Shown: one piece after another, positions 48,613 through 60,800 of the stretch | Numbering within the stretch: the first letter of the stretch is position 1 | Layout of the letters: each line of letters starts with the position of its first letter | Source of the DNA: Xestospongia bergquistia | Taxonomy: Eukaryota > Porifera > Demospongiae > Haplosclerida > Petrosiidae | DNA: 64,000 nucleotides | Reading direction: 5' to 3' | Assembly: GCA_963965975.1 (NCBI GenBank) | Contig: OZ014419.1 | Location: forward strand, 5,235,677 to 5,299,676 | Position numbers and translations under genes: made by a program | Notes under the pieces: generated by a model | Seen by the model: the letters and a program-made list of their open reading frames with translations, nothing else | The model's database searches: none | What the model was told of the DNA's origin: nothing

Positions 48613-49140
48613 ATAAGTATAAATAAGAAGTGTTGTCAGTAGTTCCAGGTGAGAGTTTATCAGCAGGTTAGAAAGAATAGATGTTTGTTTGAGTTTATTT
48701 CTTTAAAATACTATAATTTCGTTTATGTTAAAGTTGACGTAAGAGAAAAGAGAGTATGATAGAGAGGGAGCATCAGTTGTGTAGTTAGCAGGTAGGGGGA
48801 CCAGTTGTGATAAAAAGTAGTAGGTGACCCAGAGCCATTCATAGCTGATAGACAAGCTGGTATGGTGACCAGTATTGATTCTTCAATGGTTGGGAAATCA
48901 GAGAGAATTGGAGGAGGGAGAAGACTGGGTAAAGGAGAAAGGACAGACCCCATGGGTTAAAAAAGACTGGCAGATATGAGTACCATACCTATGAATGGAT
49001 GGATTAATAGAATGAATGTACAGATTGATAGAATGATACATATTCTTATGAACGTTAATCATTGCCAGGTACATCGAATCCTCCTTCAACCCGGGATATT
49101 AACTCAAAAACCCTGTAATACAAGCATTAATAACTGGTCT

Positions 49141-49275
49141 GTCCAGTTTGGGTCATGCTTGAGATAAAGGATAGCCTCTTCACTTCCATCATGTGTTACA
49201 TAAGCATCAATACAACTATTAATGGCAAAGGCATCTAAAGCATTTTGAGTAATTTGAAGAGGTGTTTTACCTGTT
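49141..49275 (-). pseudogene. Exon-like frame, possibly ankyrin-related
   Basis: After the acceptor acaacag the minus strand reads GKTPLQITQNALDAFAINSC, then THDGSEEAILYLKHDPNWT. GKTPLQ resembles an ankyrin start, but the rest does not follow the repeat. The next piece (49055-49130) parallels 58320-58375 but carries stops here, whereas copy 3 is open (GLSRHVRLKEFDVPGDDYVG). Confidence 0.35.
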
Positions 49276-49300
49276 GTATGTACATTGTATAATGAACAAT

Positions 49301-50118
49301 AGAGAAAGACAAAGACAGAAAGACAAAAAGAGGAAGTAAATAATAAATGGATGGATTGATGGATAAGTAGAAAATTGCTAAAAACATGTACAAATATAAT
49401 AATTACTTTTCATATTTCTTAGTCTCCAATGTTGTGGTGTGATATGTTTTTACCAGTTTGATGGACATTCTATTGTTGGGAAGCAAATCACTCCCCAGTT
49501 TGAATATTTTTACTTTGTTTTCCCATAATTCCCTCTAGCCACTTATCAGAAAAAGACTGAGGGAGCAACAAGGGACTACACACATGAGTATCAAGTAGAT
49601 CATTTAACAAAAATACTAAAAAGAGAACAGAACAATCATTAACAAAGCACTCATTAATAGCTCATTAATAAATATTCATTAGTAAAAACATTTATCTGTT
49701 TGTGAATCCATATGTTCACCTGTCTTTCCATTAGTCTATCTACTCATCTGTCCATTGATTTCATTGATATGTCCATCACTCTATCATTCATTTGTAATAA
49801 AGAATAGCCACAATTATGTTATAATTGCAATGAGTGTTTTCATTGTTCTCTACATATTGCATACTTTAGTGTAAAAATTGGGGGGGGGGGGGCACAATGA
49901 GCATGTTGTAACTTTTTTGGGTGGCACATGCCCCTGGTGATGAATAGTGGATAGCTGAATGACAAGTTAGTTGGATAAATGCATAATAAATGGCACAAAT
50001 ATGGATAGGAAGAATAGATGAATGATGGAACAATGGATGTATGGATTGTTAAATGAATGATTGGATGATTGAAATGATAGATGGATTGATGAACTCATAA
50101 ATATCTGAATAGATGAAT
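49301..50118. other. No gene; G tract and short tandem repeats
   Basis: A run of about 14 G at 49880-49893 is followed by cacaatgagc and gtggcacatgcccc, resembling the G-rich dispersed repeats near 21.3 and 24.3 kb. 49980-50118 is degenerate gatgaatga/atggatgg repeat. Confidence 0.55.
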
Positions 50119-53100
50119 GAGTAAATCAGATCTCGGTGTTACATCAGGTATCAATATTAAGAACGTGTTGATGTAGTACAAACCAGCATCAATTTGATTC
50201 ATAACACTGACATCTAATCTGATACCGACATCTGAATTAACACTAAGATCAAATCACTAATGTTTATATTTGATTTACACACAGTCATCAACATGATTCT
50301 TAACATTGATATCTGATCTAACATTGACTATGATATCTGATCAAACACTGAGATCTGATTTACTCATGTTGATATCTGATCTAATACACACTGACATCAA
50401 CATGACTCTTAATACTGATACCTGATCCAACACCTGTTGATATCTGATCTACTACACACAAATATTAACATGATTCTTAACAGTGATATGTGATGAAACA
50501 TCCAGGTTTGATTTACTCTTGTTGATATCTGATCTACTACACACTGACATCAACACAATTCATAACACTGATACCTGATCTAACTTTGAGATCTGATTTA
50601 CTCATGTTGATATCTGATTGTACTACAAAGCGGCATCAATTTAATTCTTAACACTAATATCTGATTTCATAACCATCTTTGAATTAACACCTAAACTACT
50701 AATATTGAAATCTGATCTACACACAGACATCAACGTTATTCTTAAGACTGATATCTGATCTGAAACTGACTATGATATCTGATCTAACACTGAGATCTGA
50801 TTTACTCATATTGATATCTGATCAACTACGCAGTGATATCGATAAGATTCTTAATACTGACACCTGATCTAACACCAGTTGGTATCTTATTTACGAAACA
50901 TTGATTTACTAAACATTGACATTTACACAATTTTAACACTAATACCTGATCTAACACTGAGATCTGACTTACTCTTTTTCATATCTGATCTACTACACAC
51001 TGACGTCAACACGTTTATTAACACCAATACCTGATCTAACACCTGTTAAGATTTGATCTACACATCAACATGATTCTTAACACTGATATCTCATCTGACA
51101 CTGACTATGATATCTGATCTAACAATAAGATCTGATTTACTTGTTGATATCTGATATACTGCAAACAGACAACTACATGGTTCTTAACACTAACACCTGA
51201 TTTAACATAAACTGATATCTGATCTAACAATGAGATCTGATTTACTCATGTTAATACAAGATGTACTACACACTGACATTAGCATGATTCTTAACACTGA
51301 TACCTGATATGTGACTGAGATCTGATTTACACTTGTTGATATCTGATCTACTACACATTGACATCAACACGATTCTTAACAATGAAACTTGATTTAACAC
51401 CTGTTGATATCTGATTTACTACACACTGACATGAACATGATTCTTAACACTGATATTTCATCTGACACAGATTATGATATCTGATCTAACACTGAGATCT
51501 GATTTTCTCAAGTTGATATCTGATCTACTGCAAAAGGACATCAACATTATTCTTAACACTAACATCTGATTTAATACAAACTGATATCTGATCTAACACT
51601 GAGATTTGATTTTATTCATGTTGATATATGATTTACTAAACACTGACATCAACACGATTTTTAACACTGATACCTCATATGACACTGACTATGATACCTG
51701 ATCTAACACTCAGATCTGATTTACTCTTTTTGATATCTGATCAACTAGACACTAACATCAACACGATTTTTAACAATGATACCTGATCTAACACCTGCTG
51801 ATATCAGATCTACACACTTACATCAACATGATTCTTTAGACTAACATATCATTTGACATAAACTGATACCTTATCTAATACTGAGATCTGATTTACTCGC
51901 GTTGATATATGATATACTACACACTTACATCAACATGATTCTTAACACAAACTGATATCTGACCTAACACTGACTATGATATCTGATCTAACGCTGACAT
52001 CTGATTTACTCATGTTGATATCTGATGTACCGCAAAGACACATCAACATGATTCTTAACAATAACATCTGACTTAAAACAAACTGATATCTGATCCAACA
52101 CCGAGATCTGGTTTATTCACGTTAATATCTGTTTTTAGTAGAAAGCGGTGTCAATTTGATTCTGAACATTGATATCTGATCTCATAACAATATCTGAATT
52201 AACACTGAGATCTACATTGCTAATATTGATATCTGATATACACAAAGACATCAACATGATTCTTAACACTGACTATTACATCTGATCTAACACTAAGATC
52301 TAATCTACACACTGACATCAACAGAATTTTTAACACTGATACCTGATCTAACACCAGTTCATAACTGATCTACTACACACTGACATCACGATGATTCTTA
52401 ACACTGATAACTCAGTCGACACTGACTATAATGTCTGATCTAACTAAGATCTGATTTACTCATGTTGATATCTGATCTACTGCAAACAGACATCAACATG
52501 ATCCTTAAAACTAACATCTGATTTAACACAAAATGATATCTGATCTATCACTATGATCTGATTTACTCATGCTGATGTATGATATTTACTAAATGCTAAC
52601 ATTAACATGATTCTTAACACTGATACCTGATCTAATACCTGATCTAACACTGAGATCTAAATTGCTAATGTTGACATGATATACACACTGACATCAACAT
52701 TATTCTTAACACTGATATCTCATCTGACACTGACTATGATATCTGATCTGACACAGATCTGTTTTACTCATGTTGATATCTGATCTACTGCAAACAGACA
52801 TCAACATAAATCTTAAAACTAACATCTGATTTAACACAAAATGATATCTGATCTATCACTATGATCTGATTTACTCATGTTGATATATGATATTTACTAA
52901 ACGCTAACATTAACATGATTCTTAACACTGATACCTGATCTAATACCTGATCTAACACTGAGATCTAAATTGCTAATGTTGACATATGATATACACACTG
53001 ACATCAACATTATTCTTAACACTGATATCTCATCTGACACTGACTATGATATCTGATTTAACACAGATCTGTTTTACTCATGTTGATATCTGATCTACTG

Positions 53101-56100
53101 CAAACAGACATCAACATAAATCTTAAAACTAACTTCTGATTTAACACAAACTGATACCTGATCTTACTCCTGTTGATATGTCATCTCCTACTCACTGATA
53201 TCAATATCTTTCTTAACACTGATATCTCATCTGACTCTGACGATGACATCTGATCTAACGCTGATCTGATTTACTCATGTTGATATCTGATCTACTGCAA
53301 ACAGAGATTAACATGATTATTAACACTAACATATATGAATTTGACACAAACTGATATCTGATCCAACACTTGGATCTGATTTAATCATGTTGATTTATGA
53401 ACTACTACACACTGACATTAACACAATTCTTAACACTGTTACGTGATCTAACGCTGATATCTTATTTACTGCTGTTGATATATGATCTTCTATACAATGA
53501 CATCAACATGGTTGTTAGCACTATCATTTGATATCTGATCTAACGCTGAGATATGGTTTACTCATTTTGGAATATTATCTACACACTCACATCAACGTGA
53601 TATTTAACACTGATACCCGTCTAACACCTGTTGATAACTGATCTACTGGACATCAACATGATTCTTAATACTGATATCTCATCTGATACTGACTATGATA
53701 CCTGATCAAACACTGAGATTTGATTTACTCTTGTTTATATCTGATCTACTACACACAGACAGCAACATGATTCTTAACACTAACATCTGATTTAACACAA
53801 ACTTATATCAGAGTTAAAACAGAGATCTGGTTTACTCATGTTGATATATAATCTACACACTCACATTAACATGATTCTTAACACTGATATCTAACCTGAT
53901 ACTAAAATTTCAATTAACACTGAGATATAAATTATTAATATTGATATCTGATCTACACACAGACATCAACATGATTCTTAATACTTATATCTGATCTAAC
54001 ACTGACTATGATATCTGATCTAACACTGAGATCTGATTCACTCATGTTGCTATCTGATCAACTACAAACTGATATCAACACGATTCTTAACACTGATATC
54101 TCATCTGCCACTGACTATGATATCTGATCTACTTGAAACAGATATCAACATGGTTCTTAACACTAATATCTGATTTAAGACAAACTGATATCTGATCTAA
54201 CACTGAGGTCAGAATTAACCATGTTGATGTATGATTTAATAAGGATTGATATTTAGACAATCCTTAACACCAATACCTGATTTAACACTTTGATCTGATT
54301 TACTCTTCTTGATATCTTATCTACAACACACTGACATCAACACAATTCTTAACACTAATACCTGATCTAACACCCATAGATATCTGATCTACTACTCAAT
54401 GACATCAACATGATCTTAACACTTATATCTGATCTGGCTCTGACTATGATACCTGATCTAACATAGAATACTTTATATACTGAATGTTGATATATGATCT
54501 ACTACACACTTACATTAACACAATTCTTAACACTAATACCTGATCTACCAGACACTGATATCAACATGATTCTTAACACTGATATGTCTCATTGACATTA
54601 ACACTGATACCTGATCCAACACCGAGATCTCATTTACTCTAGTTGTTATCTGATCTACTACAGACAGACATCGAGATGATTCTTAACACTAAGACCTGAT
54701 CTAACGTCTGTTGATATCTGATCTACTACACACCGACATCAACATAATTCTTATCACTGATATCTCATCTGACACTTTGATATGTGATCTAACACTGAGA
54801 TCTGATTTACCCATATTGATATCTGATCTACTGCAAACAGACATCAACATGATTCTTAACACTAACACCTGATCTAACACTAAGATCTGATTTACTCGTG
54901 TTGATATATGATCTACTACACACTGACATTAACATGATTCTTTTCTTACAATTCCTAACACTGATACCTGATTTAACACCGAGATCTGATTTAGTCTTGA
55001 TTTCCGAACTACACACTGACATCAACAAGATTCTTAACACAGATATATGATCTAACACCTGTTGACATCTGATCTACTACACACTGACATCAACATGATT
55101 CTTAACACTGATATCTCATCAGACACTGACAATCATATCTGATCAAACACTGAGATGTCATCAGACACTGACAATCATATCTGATTAAACACTGAGATCT
55201 CACTTACTTATGTTGATATACGATCTACTACACACTTACATTAACACAAGTCTTAACACTGATACCTAATCTAATGTCTGTTTATATCTGATCTACACAC
55301 TGAGATCATCATGATTCTTAACACTAATATCTCATCTGACACTAACTATGATATCTCATCTAACACTGAGATCTGATTTACTCATGTTCACATATTTGAT
55401 CTACAGCAAACAGACATCAACATGATTCTTAACACTAACACCTAATCTAACACTGAGATCTGATTTACTCATGTTGATATATGATTTACCACACACTGAC
55501 ATTAACACGATTCTTAAAACTGATACCTGATCTAAAACCTAGACCTGATTCACTCTTATTGACATGTCATGTACTACAAACTGATCAACATGATTCTTAA
55601 CACTGATACATGATCTAAACACCCGTTGACATCTTATCTACTACACACTGACATCAACATGATTCTTAACACTGGTATCTATTCTGACACGAACTATGAT
55701 ATCTCATCTAACACTGAGATCAGATTTACTCATGTTGATATCTGATCTACTACACACTTACATTAACACAATTCTTTACACTGATATTTGATCTAACACC
55801 AATATCCGATTTACTCTTGTTGATATCTGATCTGCACTGACATCAACAAAATTGTTAACACTAATACCTGATCTAACACTTGTTTATATGTGATCTACTA
55901 CACATTGATATGAACATGATTCTTAACACTGATATCTCATCTGACACTAACTTTGATGTCTGATCTAACACTGAGATCTGATTTACTCATGTTGATAATT
56001 GACCTACTTCAAAAGGACATCAACATGATTCATCACAGTAACATCTGATTTAATATAAATTGATATCTGATTTAACACTGACATCTGATTTATTCTTGCT

Positions 56101-57567
56101 GATATCTCTTCTACTACACACTGACATCAACGCAATTCCTAACGCTGATCTAACCTGATCTAACATCTGTTGATATCTGATCTACTACACACTGACATCA
56201 ACATAATTGCTATCTCTTATATCTCATCTGACAGTAACTATGACATCTGATCTAACATTTAGATCTGATTTACTCATGTTGACACCTGATCTACTGCAAA
56301 CAGACATCAACATGATTCTTAATACTGACGTTTTATCTAACATAGATCTGATTTGCTCATGTTGATATATGATCTACTACACACTGACATTAACAGGATT
56401 CTTAACACTGATACCCGATCTAACACCGAGATCTCATTTACTCATTATCTCATCTACTACACACTGACATCAACATACTTCTTAACACTGATATCTGATC
56501 TAACATCTGTTGATATCTTATCTACTACACATTGACATCAACATAATTCTTATCATTGATATCTCATCTGACACTATGATATCTGATCTAACACTGAGAT
56601 GTGACTTACTCATGATGATATTTGATCTACTGCAAACAGACATCAATATAACTCTTCACTAACATATGATTTAACATAAACTAATATCTGATCTAACACT
56701 GAAATCAGATTTACTCATGTTAATATATCATCTACTACACCCTGACAAAAACATGATTCTTATGATTTCTAACACTGATGATACCTGATTTAACACCGAG
56801 ACCTGATTTACCCATGTTGATATCTGATCTACTGCAAACATACATCAACATGATTCATAACACTAACATAACACCTGATCTAAATCTGAGATTTGATTTA
56901 TCATGTTGACACATGATCTACTACACACTGATATTAACATGATTCTTATGATTCTTAACACTGATATCTGATTAAACACTGAAATCTGATTTACTCTTGA
57001 TTTCCAATCTACTACATACTGACAACATCATTCTAACACTGATACATGATCTAACACCTGTTGACATCTCATCTACACACAGAAATCAACATGATTCTTA
57101 ACACTGATTTATCTTATGACACGAATTATGATATCTCATCTAACACTGAGATCAGATTTACTCATGTTGATGTCTGATCTACTACACACTTACATTAACA
57201 CAATTCTTAACAATGATACCTGATCTAACACTAATAAATGATTTACTCTTGTTGATATCTGATCTATACTGACGTCAACACGATTGTTAACACTAATACC
57301 TGATCTAACACATGTTTATATGTGATCTACTAAACAGTGATATAAACATGATTCTTAACACTGATTTATTATCTGACACTGACTATGATGTCAGATCTAA
57401 CATTGAAATCTGGTTAGCTCATGTTGATATCTGATCTACTGTAAACAGACACTAACATATGACTTAACATAAAGTATATCTGATCTAACACTGAGATCTG
57501 ATTTACTCATGTTGATATATGATCTACTACACACTGACATTAACATGATTCTTAAACTGATACCTGA
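50119..57567. repeat. Satellite of about 85 bp, block B, 7.4 kb
   Basis: Same monomer family as 38013-40700. The first monomer or so (50119-50180) is inverted: it reads gagtaaatcagatctcggtg, the reverse complement of the usual caccgagatctgatttactc. From about 50185 on, all monomers run in the common direction. A longer unit of about 250-300 bp is duplicated almost unchanged at 52455-52735 and 52757-53045. The right end joins directly to block copy 3 at about 57568. No genes seen inside. Confidence 0.92.
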
Positions 57568-57829
57568 TCAACAAATATTGATTCTTCAAGGATTGGAGGA
57601 TCAGAAAGCATTATAGGAAGGAAAAGTACCATACCTATGAATAGATGGATCAATAGAGTGGATGTACAGATTAATAGAGTGATAGATGAATGGATAATTA
57701 CAATTACTTTACATGTACATGTACATGTTTGATATAGACATACCTCTTCCTCTTGTTACAGGTTGTATATATAAAAAGAGAAACTCTTGGTGTAACTAAA
57801 ACTGTACTTACATACTAAAACAAAACTAG

Positions 57830-58010
57830 TTAATTGTATCATTTCTGATGGTTGATCTGGTGATGGTTGTAAGAACACGAAATCAGCTGAAGAGAGTCTA
57901 AGTTGTTGATTTCTTGTATACAATGGAAAATATCATGTCCAGAGTAGCATCTAACTTTAATTGAATAACTCTTTGAAGATGACTCTTAAGTGTGTCAGTT
58001 AAAAAGCAAA
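57830..58010 (-). pseudogene. Unrecognised exon-like frames in block copy 3
   Basis: The minus strand reads LTDTLKSHLQRVIQLKLDAT, then, one frame over, RNQQLRLSSADFVFLQPSPD and QPSEMIQLTSFVL. The two parts look like one exon with a single-base frame change. No domain recognised. Confidence 0.35.
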
Positions 58011-58289
58011 AATATATTTTATCTCACTCTTCATTTTTTATTTCATCCATCCATCCATCCATTGCCCATCCATTCGTCCATCCATCCATGCTAACAAGGT
58101 TCTGAAATTTCATAATGCAATGCTTTCTTGAGATTTGTTATCACTTTTCATGCTAACCATTGATTTTCTGAGTTGAGTACCGAATTGCAAATTAAATGTA
58201 GGCTAGAGGGAGAGAGAGAGAGAGAGAGAGAGAACTTCTAGACAGTACACTAATGGTATCAGCTTCTACAGTGACTTCTTTCACATCCT

Positions 58290-58371
58290 TAATACAATAT
58301 TTCCAACATAATCATCACCAGGTACATCAAACTCCTTCAACCTGACATGTCGACTCAAACCCTGTAATACA
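58290..58371 (-). CDS. Exon-like frame, unrecognised
   Basis: After the acceptor tattacag the frame reads GLSRHVRLKEFDVPGDDYVG, then NIVLR. Its degraded counterpart lies at 49055-49130. After NIVLR the sensible continuation (DVKEVTVEADTISVLS) is in another frame, so either a splice site or a lost base lies at about 58297. Confidence 0.35.
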
Positions 58372-58479
58372 AGTATTAATAACTGTACATTGTATAACAA
58401 ACAATAGAGGAAGAAACACAAAGAGAGGAAGTAAATTGAGCATCACTTTCCAGTGTATGTGTTCTCTCTCAGACATGAC

Positions 58480-58803
58480 ATCCATTTCAACTCTCAAATT
58501 TTGAAGATCTTTTAACTTCTTCTGACCTTCCTCTATTAAAAGATGTTAGCGTTACTTTCCAAGATAACCAACTAATAAAAGTTAAGTTATTAAATTAATG
58601 TGATTATACTTAGAGAATCTAACCTCAAGATGATGGTTTAGTGATTGTTCCATAAACTGTTTGTCTCTTTGCGTCTGTTCTAAGAGAACCTAAACGCATT
58701 TAAGTTTTACCAGACAACTGATCTGCCCTCTCTTTCCAACCTTCAAATTTCTGTTTAACAGTTTGAATGTCTCTAGTGCCTACGTTTCTATTAAGTTTTC
58801 TAC
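58480..58803 (-). pseudogene. Coiled-coil protein exons
   Basis: Minus-strand pieces, in order: RKLNRNVGTRDIQTVKQKF, EGWKERADQLSG (58803-58700); VLLEQTQRDKQFMEQSLNHH (58689-58624, phase 0 at both ends, donor GAG|GTTAG); and EGQKKLKDLQNLRVEMDVMS, EREHIHWKV (about 58540-58450). All are rich in Lys, Glu, Gln and Leu with heptad-like spacing, as in a long coiled coil. The first two pieces cannot be joined by a normal intron, being too close and out of frame. The family is not identifiable from coiled coil alone. Confidence 0.4.
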
Positions 58804-60480
58804 TACTTTACACAAAACAAAATTCATAAACTATATAAATGTTATTATTTTGTATACAATCATAATGATAATAATAATAATAATAATTTTGATGAATTTG
58901 CCTGACGCAACTTCCCATTTGGTATAAAACAAGATACTAACACATCTTGTTAACTTCTAATAATGCTGACTGCAGATAATCATTAGATTAGAAACCACAG
59001 TCATATATATATATATATATATTACTGAAGTAGATACTGTAGAGTAGTATCACAACTATAAAAAATGACCATTGTTTAATTATCATTAAGACAAAACTTT
59101 CATAGATACTGGCCTTTGTGTATGACAAATGTTACTATGTAATCTGTTACAACTGTATATAATGGACCACCACAATACTTTAGATGATATCTTGAAATGA
59201 TCCATTTTTTAAGACAAATTAATATGATTCTGCATATCCATCATGTTCCTCTGTCTTGTTTCTGTAAGTAATTACCATTTGTTTTAATAGACGTCTAACA
59301 ACAGAAACTGAAATACAGACTCAGTTTCCTCATGGCAAATTTTATGTGGAGAATGTAACAAAAATAACACATTAAGATCAAATAAATTGACTAAATCAAA
59401 AAGTGATCATGATGGGCAGTTTACAAGTTCTTGTAGTATGTACTTGATGGTACATCCTACTATCTTGACAGCACAAACAGTAACATAATGATTGCCACTG
59501 AAAAGAGTGTCTTCATCATTGTATAAATGCAAGCACTATACTACATAGTTTATAATAGACACCACATATAATATGTCTTTTTTTCTGAGAAGTTATTTGT
59601 TAAAGTACACAAACTGCAGCAAAGTTCCAGAGAAATTAGCAATCTTTCAAAAAAAGGAATCTAAGTGATTATGAATCAGTTAAAACAACCAATTAATCTT
59701 AACAGTCATAAAAACAGCGTATTAGCGAGGATGTTTTCTTCTGTACCATATACACCAGTATAGTGCTATAGGGAAGTAAAATGGATAGTAAAATTTTGTT
59801 AAATCCTAACAAAGAAAGAAATATATTAACGTACTATTATTGTACTTTTTATGTAGCAAAGCATGCTGATATTCTGCAGAACTGTAATAGCTTACTGCTA
59901 CAAGCTTTTAGACATACTCTAATTAGGAAGATTCTATAGAAAATGTAAGCAATTACATTTAATATATATATAATATATATACCTCATTCAAGTTGAATTT
60001 GACATCTGACTCAATATATTTTTTGCTAAGCATGTATGTTAGTGAGAAATGGCTTGTATTATTTAACAGCCGTTGAAATAGTGTTTAAAATATACAAAGG
60101 TCAGGCAATATCTATTTTGCATTCCAGTGTCAACAAGTATTTGAATATGCATTCTCCAGCAATAACAGAAACTGTACAAATTGTTAAAAAAGGAAAAAAA
60201 GAACAAAGAATAAAGCAAACCAATTTAAAAAGAGGCTTTAGTATAACTGTAAAAGAGCATTAAAATTATGAGGCTGGCCACATCTGCTATGGTATGGTAT
60301 TGATACAACTTTACGCCATCACAATTTCAAACTTTAGAATCTACTAGTCAAACTACAGAGCTACTATATTTTCTACAGTTTAAAAGAGAATGAGCTGAGG
60401 ATTGACAGTACTCTCAGTACATCATAGTTGATACCTATGATGCTCCAGACGACACCACGTGGAGGTGGTACTGTATTGCC
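58804..60480. other. No gene seen; short simple repeats
   Basis: Simple repeats: (ATA)n at 58865-58888, (TA)n at 59003-59023 and 59961-59981. The plus-strand frame at 60036-60263 (75 codons, Lys-rich end) has no resemblance to a known protein and no splice partners, so I do not call it. Confidence 0.5.
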
Positions 60481-60519
60481 GTCCGCCCACCCTTCCACCT
60501 CTCATTCTTCCTTTTTGGC

Positions 60520-60800
60520 CTATTATGTTTAAAATCCATCATTTAATGCCTATTATGCTCAAAATCCATCTTTTAATAGCCTAATATGCTCAAAATACAT
60601 CTTTTAATAGCCTAATATGCTCAAAATCCATCTTTTAATAGCCTAATATGCTCAAATCCATCTTTTAATAGCCTAATATGCTCAAAATACATCATTTAAT
60701 AGCCTAATATGCTCAAATCCATCTTTTAATAGCCAATATGCTCAAAATACCTCATTTAATGGCTTGATATGATCAAAATACATCATTTAATGGCCTATTC
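60520..60800. repeat. 31-bp minisatellite
   Basis: About nine copies of taatatgctcaaaatacatc + ttttaatagcc, with variants lacking one a or with cct/tat starts. The first and last copies are the most diverged. Confidence 0.9.

Larger units (their letters stand above)
47672..49300. repeat. Diverged segmental copy 2 of a gene-bearing block
   Basis: It starts with a (GA)n run at 47672-47734 and parallels 41565-42870 throughout. It extends further right, to an exon at 49140-49275 and an end-piece that has its own counterpart at about 58320-58375 in copy 3. Confidence 0.85.
57568..58450. repeat. Diverged segmental copy 3 of a gene-bearing block
   Basis: It shares with 48870-49100 the order tattgattcttcaagg, gtaccatacctatgaa, agatggatcaatagag and the later ccaggtacatc, cctgtaatacaag. 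It also has a (GA)n run (58209-58235) as the other copies do, and microsatellite tccatccatccat at 58043-58090. Confidence 0.75.

Noticed and set aside
60036-60263. 75-codon plus-strand frame
   Set aside because: It is an isolated AT-rich frame with no homology cue, no splice partners and no support from a second copy.
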